Below the pieces are notes generated by a model, which was not told the DNA's origin, ran no database searches, and saw nothing but the letters and a program-made list of their open reading frames with translations. From Linnemannia hyalina (Eukaryota; Mortierellomycota; Mortierellomycetes; Mortierellales; Mortierellaceae), in contig JAHRHY010000007.1 of assembly GCA_019671135.1 (NCBI GenBank), positions 1,798,001-1,862,000 on the forward strand: 64,000 bases of DNA. The letters are read 5' to 3'. The position numbers and the translations under genes were made by a program. Numbering within the stretch: the first letter of the stretch is position 1; each line of letters begins with the position of its first letter. Shown here piece after piece: positions 25,400 through 36,586 of this stretch.

Positions 25400-26602
25400 T
25401 GTGGTTGCTGTTGTTGTTACTGGCGGTGTGGAGTAAGAAGAGAACGAGGAGGCATGTCGGATAGGGGCAGGGGCTATATCTGAAGAAGGAGCAAAGGCTG
25501 GCAGCGAAGACGATGTAGTTGTTGTTGCCAGTGCTGTTGCTGTCTCTGTTTCCGTTACTGTTGAGGGTATAGGTACAGGTGCAGGTGCAGGTGGTGCGGG
25601 TTCTGGAGGGTCACAGGCCCCGCTGAGGACTAGGGCGTTGGTTGAGCTAGAAGGCTGAAGAAGCAGCAGCAGACGACGATGCGAGAAAAAACAAGTGTTA
25701 AAAAAGGGACGGAGGGACAGGATGGAAAGAAGGAGGGAAGGGGTTTAGACCGAACACAAAAAGAAAAGAAATTGGAACCAGACAGACGAACGAACTAAAC
25801 AAACACCTCCTGCCCTCCTGATGGTCGCATCAGATCTGTGTATGTTTGTCTTCATAAATAACAAACAGCAGGTGCAGATCCATTAAAAGAGAAAAATTAA
25901 GGGAAGACTTACTCCAATGTGCGTCTTGTCAAGGGCATAGAGAACGCCCAACATCCGGACAGCATCGGACTTGGCTTGTCGTCTCGCCTTCTCTGCCACT
26001 TTGTGCAACTCAATCCCATCCATCCTCTGGTACTCTAAACTGGTGCCATTTTCAGAACTGTTGTTAATGCCACTGTCGACTCTGCTCAGGATAGCCTGGT
26101 TCAGCTGATAGGTGTTGTTGTTCAACTGCTGTCGCTGTTGCTGACAGTGCAGCTTCCACTTTTGCTCTTCCTGTAGTCGAAGTGGCGAGTCTGCGAAAAA
26201 GTCTTCAAAGATTCGTTCCAGCAACAAGGGCGCCTTGAATTGCATGTTGGCAAGATAGGCAAAGATGATGATCGAGCCGGACTGGATTGAGAGGCGATAG
26301 CGGGTCTTGAGGAAGAGGATTAGTTCTGCGGGGTGGAAGAGGTGCGAGTGGAGACGGGAGCACGTCTGCGAGAGGAAAGAGTAGTCGCAGAGCGAGAGGC
26401 TGTAGCTGATCTTTGAGAGGAGTTCCGGGGGCAGTGTTGTGAGTGTTGGACGACATCGAAGAGAGATGAACGATCCATTGTGATGTTGATGCTGTACGCA
26501 GCTGTTGTCAGGTGTCGAGTCCAAGGCTGTGATTATAGAAGACGAGGACGAGGACGAGTACGATATGACCGCATGTTTTGCAGTGTCTAGTTGATGGTCC
26601 AT
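23139..26602 (-). CDS. F-box domain protein with long low-complexity region, 1010 residues
   Basis: Three exons: 26602-25913, 25654-25303, 25129-23139. Codon phase agrees at both junctions, and the 3' splice site at 25655 was chosen because the next possible one breaks the frame. An F-box is visible at about residues 55-92 (TLPPELLSKISYSLSLCDY and onward). Such motifs bind Skp1 in SCF ubiquitin ligases, so a substrate-receptor role is inferred. Exon 2 encodes Ala/Pro/Thr-rich sequence including an (Ala-Asp) repeat. Exon 3 is Ser-, Gln- and Thr-rich with two more ordered blocks, around RRNKRHMNLRVMMKERALLG and at 906-965 (starting KIAFLTQYTDRMHQKLQ). No LRR, WD40 or other known substrate domain is seen. 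The intron junctions are moderately secure; the F-box call is good. Confidence 0.78.
25368..25399 (-). repeat. Hexamer repeat encoding (Ala-Asp)n in the F-box gene
   Basis: About five tandem copies of CGTCTG on the plus strand (CAGACG on the coding strand), read as alternating Ala and Asp in exon 2. An in-frame coding microsatellite that would change protein length in two-residue steps. Confidence 0.85.
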
Positions 26603-27375
26603 AGTGTGGTGAGTTGTTTGTTCGAAGGACTAGCTTGTGGGAAGGTCGATAAGTGGTGTCAGAGGAGGGAGAGACGGGAATGCAACAACATGAAAATGAA
26701 GAGAAAAGCCAGAGGAGAAAAAAGGGTGAGAAGTGTGAGAAGGGTGAGAGTGGTCTTTTTTTTTTAATTCTGGTTCAGAATGAAAAAAAAAGAGGCGGTC
26801 ACACTGAACTTGGTGCACGGACATCGCCCACATGGAGAATGAATTTGATATATCTGGTTGATGATCATCTCAAGGCTTTGCTTGCCTGCCACCTTCCTCC
26901 CAATTGCTCCTGAGTGGCCCTTCTTGGCACCAACTCAAATGGCTAACATTGAGGCTCAGCGAAAGGACTTGTGGTGCCTGAGTAGTTGGAGCGTGATGAA
27001 AACGTGTTTGCACAAGAGAAGGTGCACGCTTGATCGATGTAGTAGTATTACACTGATTCGAGGCCATGGATCACGCTAATTGCATACAATATCGAACGCT
27101 TGTCCCTGAGATCCAGGTAGATCATTGATCGCTGCTGATCTACTGATATGTCGCTTCCTTTCAATTACAGGGGCAAGTGGAGTCAACTTCACGTCGCTGA
27201 TCAAGTTGGACAGAGGAATGTGAAAGTGATTTTCTGTTTGCATAGTTCCTGTGCACTGCAAAATCACATCGCCCCCGCATTCGATAATAATTTGTGGCTT
27301 GCCTTTCCTCAAGACAGGGATATCAAGTCTCGTTTGGCTCGAAATCTTTCTGCTCCCTCTTTTTCTGCGTGCAAT
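26603..27375. other. Divergent intergenic region, F-box gene and RPS6
   Basis: A 773-base shared promoter region. The last 60 bases before the RPS6 ATG are pyrimidine-rich, as is usual for ribosomal-protein leaders. No gene is supported. Confidence 0.55.
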
Positions 27376-29582
27376 ATGAAGGTGCGCATTTCGCTGTGAC
27401 CGTTTAATTTCTCTCACTCCGTGATCACGTGTACACGTGCTAGAGCCGTGTAAACCATCAGCAGGATCATCGATTCGTCCTCAACTACCATGGATACGGA
27501 TATACGGATGGGTGCAACCAACACCTCCCATTAATCCATCGATCGGCACATCGCATCATTCACTCGAGCGTGGAGTCGCCATGTCGGTCCAGGAACTGTC
27601 ATCATCCTATGCGAGAACCATGGCCAATTTTTTTGAGAGGGAGGAAAGACCTGGAGGGGAACCTCTGCTGATGCTGGATGCAAAGCCTCGGTTGCTGATT
27701 CTGATCAGTGTTCTAGGAGTATTGCGACGAAGGCTGGGGGACGAGCTCATGGCAGTCCGAGCGGTGCAGGAGACATCAACCCTCCGGAAGAGAGGCATCT
27801 CTTACAAGACGACACTTTTTCGGCAGGAAGTCAGCCCTTCATCTCAGCAAACCACCTCGTGTTTTGCCAAAACGAAACGAAGGTCTACCGAGCAGACGGG
27901 AATAACTTTGCAGGACAGCCCCACCCTTCGACGGACCAGCAGCTCGAGGGCTTGTTGGAGCCTTGGACGAACAGGCACTGTCAGTTGTCTTGTACTGGAC
28001 ATGCAGTCGAGCCATGGGAGTGTGCCAGGGAGGCGTTACAAGAGCAAAGACAACAAGCAATCGGACTTTATTAGACAGAGTAACTGATCGTTGCTTGTAC
28101 TCCTTTTCCGCATCATAATAGTTGAACATCGCCAACCCAGCCACTGGCTGCCAGAAGACCATCGATTTCGATGATGAGCGCAAGACGTAAGTTTTGGAGC
28201 TGGCGTACTTTCACAATGGAACGGAACAGGGGATTGCAGAAAGACAGGATCAACTCTACTCAACGACGTCGCTTGTGATCACATACTTCAGACGGGACGT
28301 TTTTTTTCTAGCGGACCTACGGGCTTTGCGAGACACCTGCTTTTCAGCAGGCACACGTACCCAAGCTAGAGGGACCAACTGACAGAGAGCGGCAAAAACA
28401 TAGCAACCATATCCCGATCTCCTCACAACACAAACACGCTGTGTCAATGATAATAAGTTAGTCAGGAGACGAGGAAGGTTAAAGAAAACAGAAGGGTTGT
28501 GTTGCTCACACTCAATGTCTACACTACTTCACCCATTTTCTAGCCGTATCTTCTACGACAAGCGTATCTCCGCTGAGGTCGCTGTTGACTCTCTCGGTGA
28601 CGAGTTCAAGGGTTACGTCTTCCGCATCACCGGAGGTAACGACAAGCAGGGTTTCCCCATGAAGCAGGGAGTCCTCCTCCCTTCCCGTGTCCGCCTCTTG
28701 TTGTCCAAGGGCCACTCGTGCTACCGCCCCCGCCGCACCGGTGAGCGCAAGCGCAAGTCCGTCCGCGGATGCATTGTCGCCTCCGACATGTCGGTTCTCT
28801 CCGTCACCATCGTCAAGCAGGGTGAGCAGGACCTTCCCGGTCTTACTGACACCACTGTCCCCAAGCGTCTCGGACCCAAGCGTGCCAACAACATCCGCAA
28901 GTTCTTCGTACGTGCCCTCTCTTTCGACCTCTCTTCAGGATATTTGGTGCAAGCAATGGGCCGACTTTTTATTCCACCAAAGACAGGAGTTTCTTTCGTG
29001 ATCGACAAACAACACACCTGCATCACTCACAGCCACAACAACAACTTTCAATCGTTGATTCGATCGATCAGGGCATTTATCAACGCAGTGGACGCTTTTC
29101 TGATGCTTTGACAGGCAACATTGGGACCCTGGACTGTGGTGGTTTGAAGCTCGCTCAGACACTTGGAACCAACTAGGCCCAACAACATCACTCTGCAGAA
29201 CTTGACTGCAAAAGAGAACGTACTACGTGTTCCTGAACAAGGCAACTAACCACTCCTCTTCCTTTTGCCACCAATTTTGAACACCCTCCAACAGAACTTG
29301 ACCAAGGATGATGATGTCCGCAAGTTCGTTATCCGTCGCGAGGTTCAGCCCAAGAACGCTGAGAAGAAGCCCTACACCAAGGCCCCCAAGATCCAGCGTC
29401 TTGTCACCCCCGTTGTTCTTCAGCGCAAGCGCCACATCTTGAACCTCAAGAAGCGCCGTGCCGAGAACGCCAAGGAGGCCGAGGTCGAGTACAAGGCTCT
29501 CCTCGCCAAGCGTGTCAAGGAGGCCGCCGAGAAGCGCTCCGAGATCAAGAAGCGTCGCGCTTCTTCCCTCCACAAGGCTTAA
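27376..29582 (+). CDS. RPS6: 40S ribosomal protein S6 (eS6)
   Basis: Four exons: 27376-27381 (ATG AAG only), 28122-28186, 28544-28907, 29295-29582; 240 residues. It is a small-subunit protein and the classic TOR/S6-kinase substrate. Matches run throughout: [14 protein letters not shown], the block [46 protein letters not shown] and [13 protein letters not shown], ending in [11 protein letters not shown]. The tail serines at 235 and 236 follow an Arg pair, as in phosphorylated fungal and animal S6. The six-base first exon was placed because LNIANP lacks its MK, and ATGAAG followed by a GT donor occurs 740 bases upstream after a CT-rich leader. The S. cerevisiae RPS6 genes also have their intron after two codons. 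Introns are 740, 357 and 387 nt. Confidence 0.96.
27426..27439. promoter_or_regulatory. Double CACGTG palindrome in RPS6 intron 1
   Basis: Two CACGTG hexamers separated by TA form a perfect 14-bp palindrome 44 bases into the first intron of RPS6. The left copy has the ATCACGTG form bound by Cbf1-type bHLH proteins in yeasts. Function as an intronic enhancer is inferred from position only. Confidence 0.4.
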
Positions 29583-30206
29583 GTTTGTTGTTTCTTCTTT
29601 CTTATCCATAAACGACATTTTTTCAAAAACAGCAGCATCACATACATATCCCACATTTTTTCTTTCTTTTGTGAAAGCAGAGAAAAGACAACACCTTCAA
29701 AACTTGAGAAAATGAGATAGACGACAAGGACTATGGGTGGATCCTTATCGTCTTTTTTCGTTTTTTGCTATCATCTTTTGTAACCCTAATGAAGTTTCCA
29801 TGACCCTCACCTCACTTGCATGTATGCCCCGCAGTTCTTTTGCTTCCACATTTCAGTTGCTTCATGTTTGCGCCCACGCGAGCGTTTGTCAAACAAGTGA
29901 TCCAGCCCAGGAGAACGAATTGGCCCTTTTTTTCGAGCCTGATGTGGGACCACAGAAAGAATGGTCACGTGTGTTTTCCTTGTTGTTTGTTCAAACGAGC
30001 AGTGGTGTTTTTTTCCTTCTCCCTTCTTCCACCCATCACTACGCCTCTTCTTTCTTTCACACCCTTCATCCACCAAATTCACCCCCACCCTTCGCAATTT
30101 ATCACCCTCACTGGTCTAGCCACATCCTCCCCCCGCTGACCTTTCGATACATCCCATTTTCACCCCTCCTTTCCCTTTTCCTACTTCAACAAAACAACTT
30201 TCGACC
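29583..30206. other. Intergenic region between RPS6 and the UBE2E-like gene
   Basis: 624 bases. It holds the RPS6 3' region and the promoter of the ubiquitin-conjugating enzyme gene. A GTCACGTG site (CACGTG at 29966-29971) lies 241 bases before the next ATG, and the last 150 bases are CT-rich. Confidence 0.55.
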
Positions 30207-31463
<1,257 letters not shown>

Positions 31464-31963
31464 CTTTTCCCTCTCAAGAACAATATGATACACCTTGACT
31501 GTGATGAAATATTGTGCCTTACCAGCTCTCACTTCTAACCCTACATGTATTAACATTTTCTCGCCCAATAGCTATGCCAGCTAAGCGTTCTCTCGACGTC
31601 TCACTCTGCTCTCCACAGGGCTTCACCAACCCCACCATTTGCTTGCACACACGTCTACATACTCTCATACATCCTCGCTGCCGTTTGATATCACCAAAAC
31701 CATCCCATCGCTCAACACAGCTCGAGAACAAAAAAAAAATAAAAAAGTTAACCCATTATGTTACTAGTTTGCCACCAAAATTTTAGTTTGCATTCGCGTT
31801 TGTGTTTGCAGTCAGAAAGCAGTCCTTTGAGCTGGAAAATACGCCCATGCAGCTCAGAGACAAGGGTAATCGGCGCTCTTTTTCATCTCTCTGGCAGAGC
31901 ATCTATGAAAGGTATTTTGAAGGTTTATTTTAAGCATGAAGAAAAGGCTACGACAGGGATGGT
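31464..31963. other. Convergent intergenic region, UBE2E-like gene and RidA
   Basis: 500 bases holding the 3' ends of two convergent genes. A-rich runs lie near 31727-31747. No gene is visible. Confidence 0.55.
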
Positions 31964-33225
31964 CTACTTGGAGACGGTGGCGATGCACTCGATCTCGACG
32001 AGGACATCCTTAGGCAGACGAGCGACCTCAACGCACGAGCGGGCAGGGAGGGCACCACCCAAGCGCTATTTTTTTTTTTTTGTTCAATTGAGAAATGGAT
32101 CGTTAGGGATGTAAGAAAACACAACACGCAACAAAAGCAATGAAGGCGAAAAGTGTAACTTACGCGGCCGTAAACCTCGTTGACGACACCAAAGTCGTTC
32201 ATGTTCTTGAGGAAGACAGTCGACTTGACGATCTGGCCGAAGGACGAGTTGGAGGCCTTGAGGACCTCGTCCATGTTGGTAAAAACTTGCTCCTAAAGAA
32301 TCAAAGTGTCGCAGGATGGGAGTTACTTGAGCTGAGTGTTTTGTACTCATTGAGGTTTAGTCGCGCTTTGGGATATTGTTTTGAATTGTTGTTTTCTCTG
32401 ATCTGAGTCGGACTTTTTTTTTTGTTGAGTTGTCCATCATTCCTTGTCTTCCTGTTTGAAAGTATATCCTGAGAATCCCGAGTAAGCAGATCCCGGAGAT
32501 GGTGGAGTGCTTACGCTTGCGAAAGCCATCCATGCCCTTTGTCACCAATGAAAAAGATTCGAACGGAAGTGCTGCTGTTCCTTTCTGTTCCTTGCTGTTT
32601 GCCGCGATCCAGGAAACACATAGACGCCCGTTGTCAACGTCCTTGTAACCCCCGAGATCATCCGACCGCGATCTTCCTTTTTTTTTTTTTTGTTGGGCGA
32701 CGATCAAAAGCACAAAAAAAATTGTGGAGCTTAAATCCTGCATCTGTCCTGGATCCTGCGAGAAAGAGGGCGTGTGAGAAAAAAAAAGGTTGGAGCGAAT
32801 CGAGAGAGGAGGAGCGGGACAAGGCTTACAGCTTGCTCCTTGACGCCGCCGGAGACGACCTCGCCATTGGCAGGGTTGACGGGAAGGCTTCCTGAGCAGA
32901 AGACGAGTCCGTTTGCGACAATTGCCTGGGCTAGTATCGTACGCGTTGTTGTCAGCATTGAAGGAAGAACGGTAGAAACGTAGGGTGTGTTAGTCGTCAG
33001 TTCAAACGCATTATGTCCTCTGTGCCTTGAGAGAGGCAAGAAAACGAAGGGCGAAGAAGCCATGCAGAAAGAAGTAGAGGAGAGATGGAATGAAAGCGCG
33101 AGAGATTTACAATAGGGGCCGATGGCAGCGGGAGCGGTGGCGGTGTGGATGATCTTGTTGACGGTCGACATTGCACGCATCTGGTTCTTGATGGCGCTAA
33201 GGCGGTTGATGGCGACGGAGGACAT
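31964..33225 (-). CDS. RidA/YjgF/MMF1 family 2-iminobutanoate/2-iminopropanoate deaminase, mitochondrial-type
   Basis: Four exons: 33225-33111, 32930-32830, 32292-32164, 32065-31964; 148 residues. RidA hydrolyses reactive enamine/imine intermediates released by PLP enzymes such as threonine dehydratase, protecting mitochondrial and amino-acid metabolism. Visible family marks are [47 protein letters not shown] and [19 protein letters not shown]. The substrate-binding arginine of the PARS motif is residue 124. The first 25 residues, rich in Arg, Ser and Asn without acidic residues, look like a mitochondrial presequence, as in yeast Mmf1. Splice sites are fixed by homology and phase. Whether a cytosolic paralogue exists elsewhere is unknown. 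Confidence 0.94.
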
Positions 33226-33653
33226 GTTGTGAGTGGAGAGTAAAGAGTAGAGAGGATGTACGTTGGGTGAAGAGGTGAGAAAGAGAAGAGAAGAGAAGAA
33301 GAAAGAGCAAACTCCGTTCTTGTGTTTCATGACCACCCGACGCGTGGGAAGGTTCACAAAGGTGCTTTTGAATTTCTATCCAATTGGAAAACGTCGCAAA
33401 ACCATAGTGTTGTTTCCAGTAATGAACACATCGTAAGAAGTGGAGACATAGACCCAACCTTCAAGAGCCAGTTAAACATAGCGAGGATATGGCATAAACC
33501 TGTCCTCTTCTTGCATCTCTCTTTCTTTTACTACAGTGAAAACACAATGGTACTATACTCCTTTGCAACGATACATGACTGTGATAAGTAAAAGGGGGTA
33601 TCCACTCGTTTATTATTGTATATTCTTTCATTTCGTTCCAATTGTCATCCTCT
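33226..33653. other. Intergenic region between ALDH 3' end and RidA start
   Basis: 428 bases between two minus-strand genes. The part next to the RidA ATG is CT-rich on the coding strand. Nothing else is recognised. Confidence 0.5.
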
Positions 33654-36586
33654 TTAAACAGCAGTAGTAGCGGTGGCAGTAGAGGCCTCTGGCGCATGGG
33701 AGATATTGCCGTTCTCAGACTTGGCAGCAGCCTTGTGGTGCTGGTTCTCAGGGAGGGCGGGCGACGAGGTACGGCCGTTGGGGTTGGATGAGATTGATGA
33801 CGCGCCGTTGACGGTTGACGAGTTGCTGCTGCGAGTGTTGGAAGGGGGGGCATCGATGGCTGCCTTGCCACCGAAGCTTGCCTTGTCGAACAGGAACCAG
33901 TCCAACCAGCGAGTCTTCTTCTCCGAGTAAGGCTATTGGAAATTATGTGAAAAGAGCGTGTTAGAAACAATGCTGATAGAATCCAATATCTTGGGAAACT
34001 CGTCGATAAGAAAAGTTGCGTAGAGAAGCGAGGTAACGTACAGGATATCTCAAGTCGTTGAGCTTCTCCATGCCCATGGACTTGATAAGGGCACTACGCT
34101 CGTGCGAAAAGACGTCGAAGGAACGTTTGCCGTGGTAGTTTCCGATACCCGAAGGACCAGTTCCGCCAAACGGCAAGTTTGACACAATAAAGTGAACCAA
34201 CGCGTCGTTGACAACAACACCTCCCGAGCGAGTGTGGTCCAAGATATAATCGATCGCCTTCTTGTTCTTGCTGAAGACATACAGTGCCAGGGGTTGGTCG
34301 CCCTGGTTGACATACTTGACACCCTCGACAAGACGGTCAACAATCATGAGGGGCAGGATGGGTCCAAAGATCTCACCCTCCATCAACTTGTCGCCCTTTT
34401 CAACTCCCAAGACTAAAGTAGGACTGATGAACAGGTTGTCCTCGTCCAGCTCACCACCAACGACAATCTTGCCCTTTGTCTCGTCGAGGAGTCCCTTGAG
34501 ACGCTGGAAGTGCGACTTGTTGACGATGCGGCCGTACGAGTTGGAGGACTGGACAGAGGTGCCGTAGAACTCGAGGATCGATGCCTTGAAGGCTTCGATC
34601 AGCTTATCCTCGATACCGCGCTCGACAATCAGGTAATCCGGCGCAATGCAGGTCTGACCGCAGTTGAAGAACTTGCCAAAGGCCAGGCGACGGGCCGTGA
34701 TCGCAATATCGACATCGCGCGAGATGAAAGCAGGACTAATGAAGAAAACAACGAGTTTTACGAACTGATGAGTTACGATGCAACAACAAGCGAGGGTCGA
34801 GTCATATGAACCGAACAAAGCACCGGCGTGTTTGTGCACGGAAGCGGGTGGAGTGCAATTCAAGGAAAAGAAAGAAATTGGGCTCCAAATTAAAGGTGAG
34901 TTTTGTGTCACCCACGAGCGGAGGTAACGACACTTGAAGAGGTGTCCCCTCTCCCTGCCCGCCCAACGAGGCATAGAGTTTCGTTTTTGTCATCCAATAC
35001 CCATACACATTTACGCAAAAGGCAAATGCGTTTGTGTAAGCAGCATTGCATTAGTGTCTAGACCATCATCATACTGCCAACAAAGGAGGGCAATAGAACT
35101 AGTTAACTGGCCATTTTTCCAGCTTTCATTCAAGTCCTGAAAAGGCGTAAAGAAAGATCCTGTTAATGCAATGTCACGTCCAGGTCAGGACATGCATCAA
35201 CCCTTTTTTTTCTACTGAGAAAGGAGGGCGCGTGCGTGAGGTAGAAGAGTATGTGGAGAGATAAGGCGCAAGAGTAATGGATAATACAAAAAATATATTC
35301 CTCCAGCACCACTGCCGGCGGGACAGGATATCCAATGGAGAGCCATGAGTTGGTGGGGAAATAAAATGAGGGAACCATAACATGTGAAGAGAGCTGTTTG
35401 CCAGTCGAGAAAAATAAAAAGAGAGCGCCCTTTGAAACCATAAACTCGGCCCACCCACAAGTATCACCTCCCCGATGCTTCGAGAGAGCTGGCAAACGTT
35501 CAAAGGACAACTCAACGACGGGATTACCGTAATGCCTAATCTCTTATCACAAAAAAACCACCATCTCTGAACAATAGCAATGCATTACCCTTGCTTGTTC
35601 CCTTCACTCCTTTTTCCTTTTACCACATTGTTTTGTCGTCCCATGTAAAGAAAATGGTTGTGCGGAATCTGCATTTGAACACACGACTGTTCAGGATACA
35701 GGAAAGGTAAAAGACTCAAGCTCCATAAAGGCGTAAATTGAAACGGGTGGTAGCGAGAGTGGAAGTGGACGAGGAGGGGGGTGGAGGAGGGTTGGGTGAA
35801 GTTCTTACCTCTTGCCTCCGAGTTCGAGGGTAACGGGGGTGAGCTGCTTCGCAGCCGCGCCCATGATGATCCTTCCAACCTGACCAGAGCCAGTGTAGAA
35901 GATGTGATCGAACCTGTGCTCGAGCAACAAAGAAGTCTCGGCGGCAGCGCCATTGACGACCCTGTAGGCGCGCTGGTCGAGGTAGGCGGACAACAACTTT
36001 GTCAAGAGGGCAGCGGTGTGGGGGGCGACCTCGGAAGGTTTCAACAGAACCGTGTTTCCGGCGGCGATCGCGCCGACAGCAGGGGCCAACAGCAGATTCA
36101 GGGGGTAGTTCCAAGCGCCGATGATCAGGACCATACCCAAGGGGTCCTTGCGGATGTGGACATTGTCGAACTTGTTGACGATTCCTGTTTTGACAGAGCG
36201 GTTGGCGGCCCACTTGTCGAGGTTCTTGATGGCATCGATACATTCCTGCTTGACCATGCCCGATTCACCAATCATGAGCTCTGCTGGGGGTTTGTGGAGG
36301 TCCAGGAAGACAGCCTCGCGGATGGCGGCATCATTTTCGGAGATCATGTTGTACATGGCTCGGAGCTGCGTTTTGCGGAAGTCAAGCGACCTGGTGACAC
36401 CGGCGTGGAACGCCGAGCGAAGGCCCTGGACGATCTGTTACAGTTGTTGTTGTTGTTGGAATGAGTAATGGGTGAATGAGTATTTTTTTTCCTTCTCTTC
36501 TGAGTCAAAGCTGAAAGGGATGAGCTAAAAGTGGCGTGGAGGTGTACCTTGGGGATGTCGCTAACTGGAGTGTATGTGAGGGACAT
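33654..36586 (-). CDS. Class 3 (fatty) aldehyde dehydrogenase, Hfd1/ALDH3-like
   Basis: Four exons: 36586-36548, 36434-35809, 34735-34042, 33932-33654; 545 residues. It oxidises medium- to long-chain aldehydes to acids with NAD(P)+, for example hexadecenal from sphingolipid breakdown in yeast Hfd1. Visible marks are PLGMVLIIGAWNYPLNLL, AGNTVLLKPSE, the catalytic Glu217 in LELGGKSP across the exon 2/3 junction, the catalytic Cys251 in FFNCGQTC, EIFGPILPL and LPFGGTGPSGIGNYHGKRSF. It ends after RYPPYSEKKTRWLDWFLFD with a roughly 75-residue Ser/Asn/Ala-rich tail in place of the hydrophobic membrane anchor of animal ALDH3A2. Intron 2 is unusually long (1073 nt) and holds no recognisable gene. The split of catalytic Glu and Cys between exons 2 and 3 makes that junction certain. 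Confidence 0.94.

Noticed and set aside
28908..29294. snoRNA hosted in RPS6 introns
   Set aside because: I looked for paired C-box (RTGATGA) and D-box (CTGA) and for a clear H/ACA hairpin layout, and found no convincing set. A covariance-model search would be needed to settle it.
34736..35808. Possible nested gene in the 1073-nt ALDH intron
   Set aside because: Short overlapping frames only, none with family features. The conserved ALDH halves splice cleanly around it.
35781..36464. 227-codon frame antisense to the aldehyde dehydrogenase
   Set aside because: Shadow of conserved exon 2 on the minus strand.
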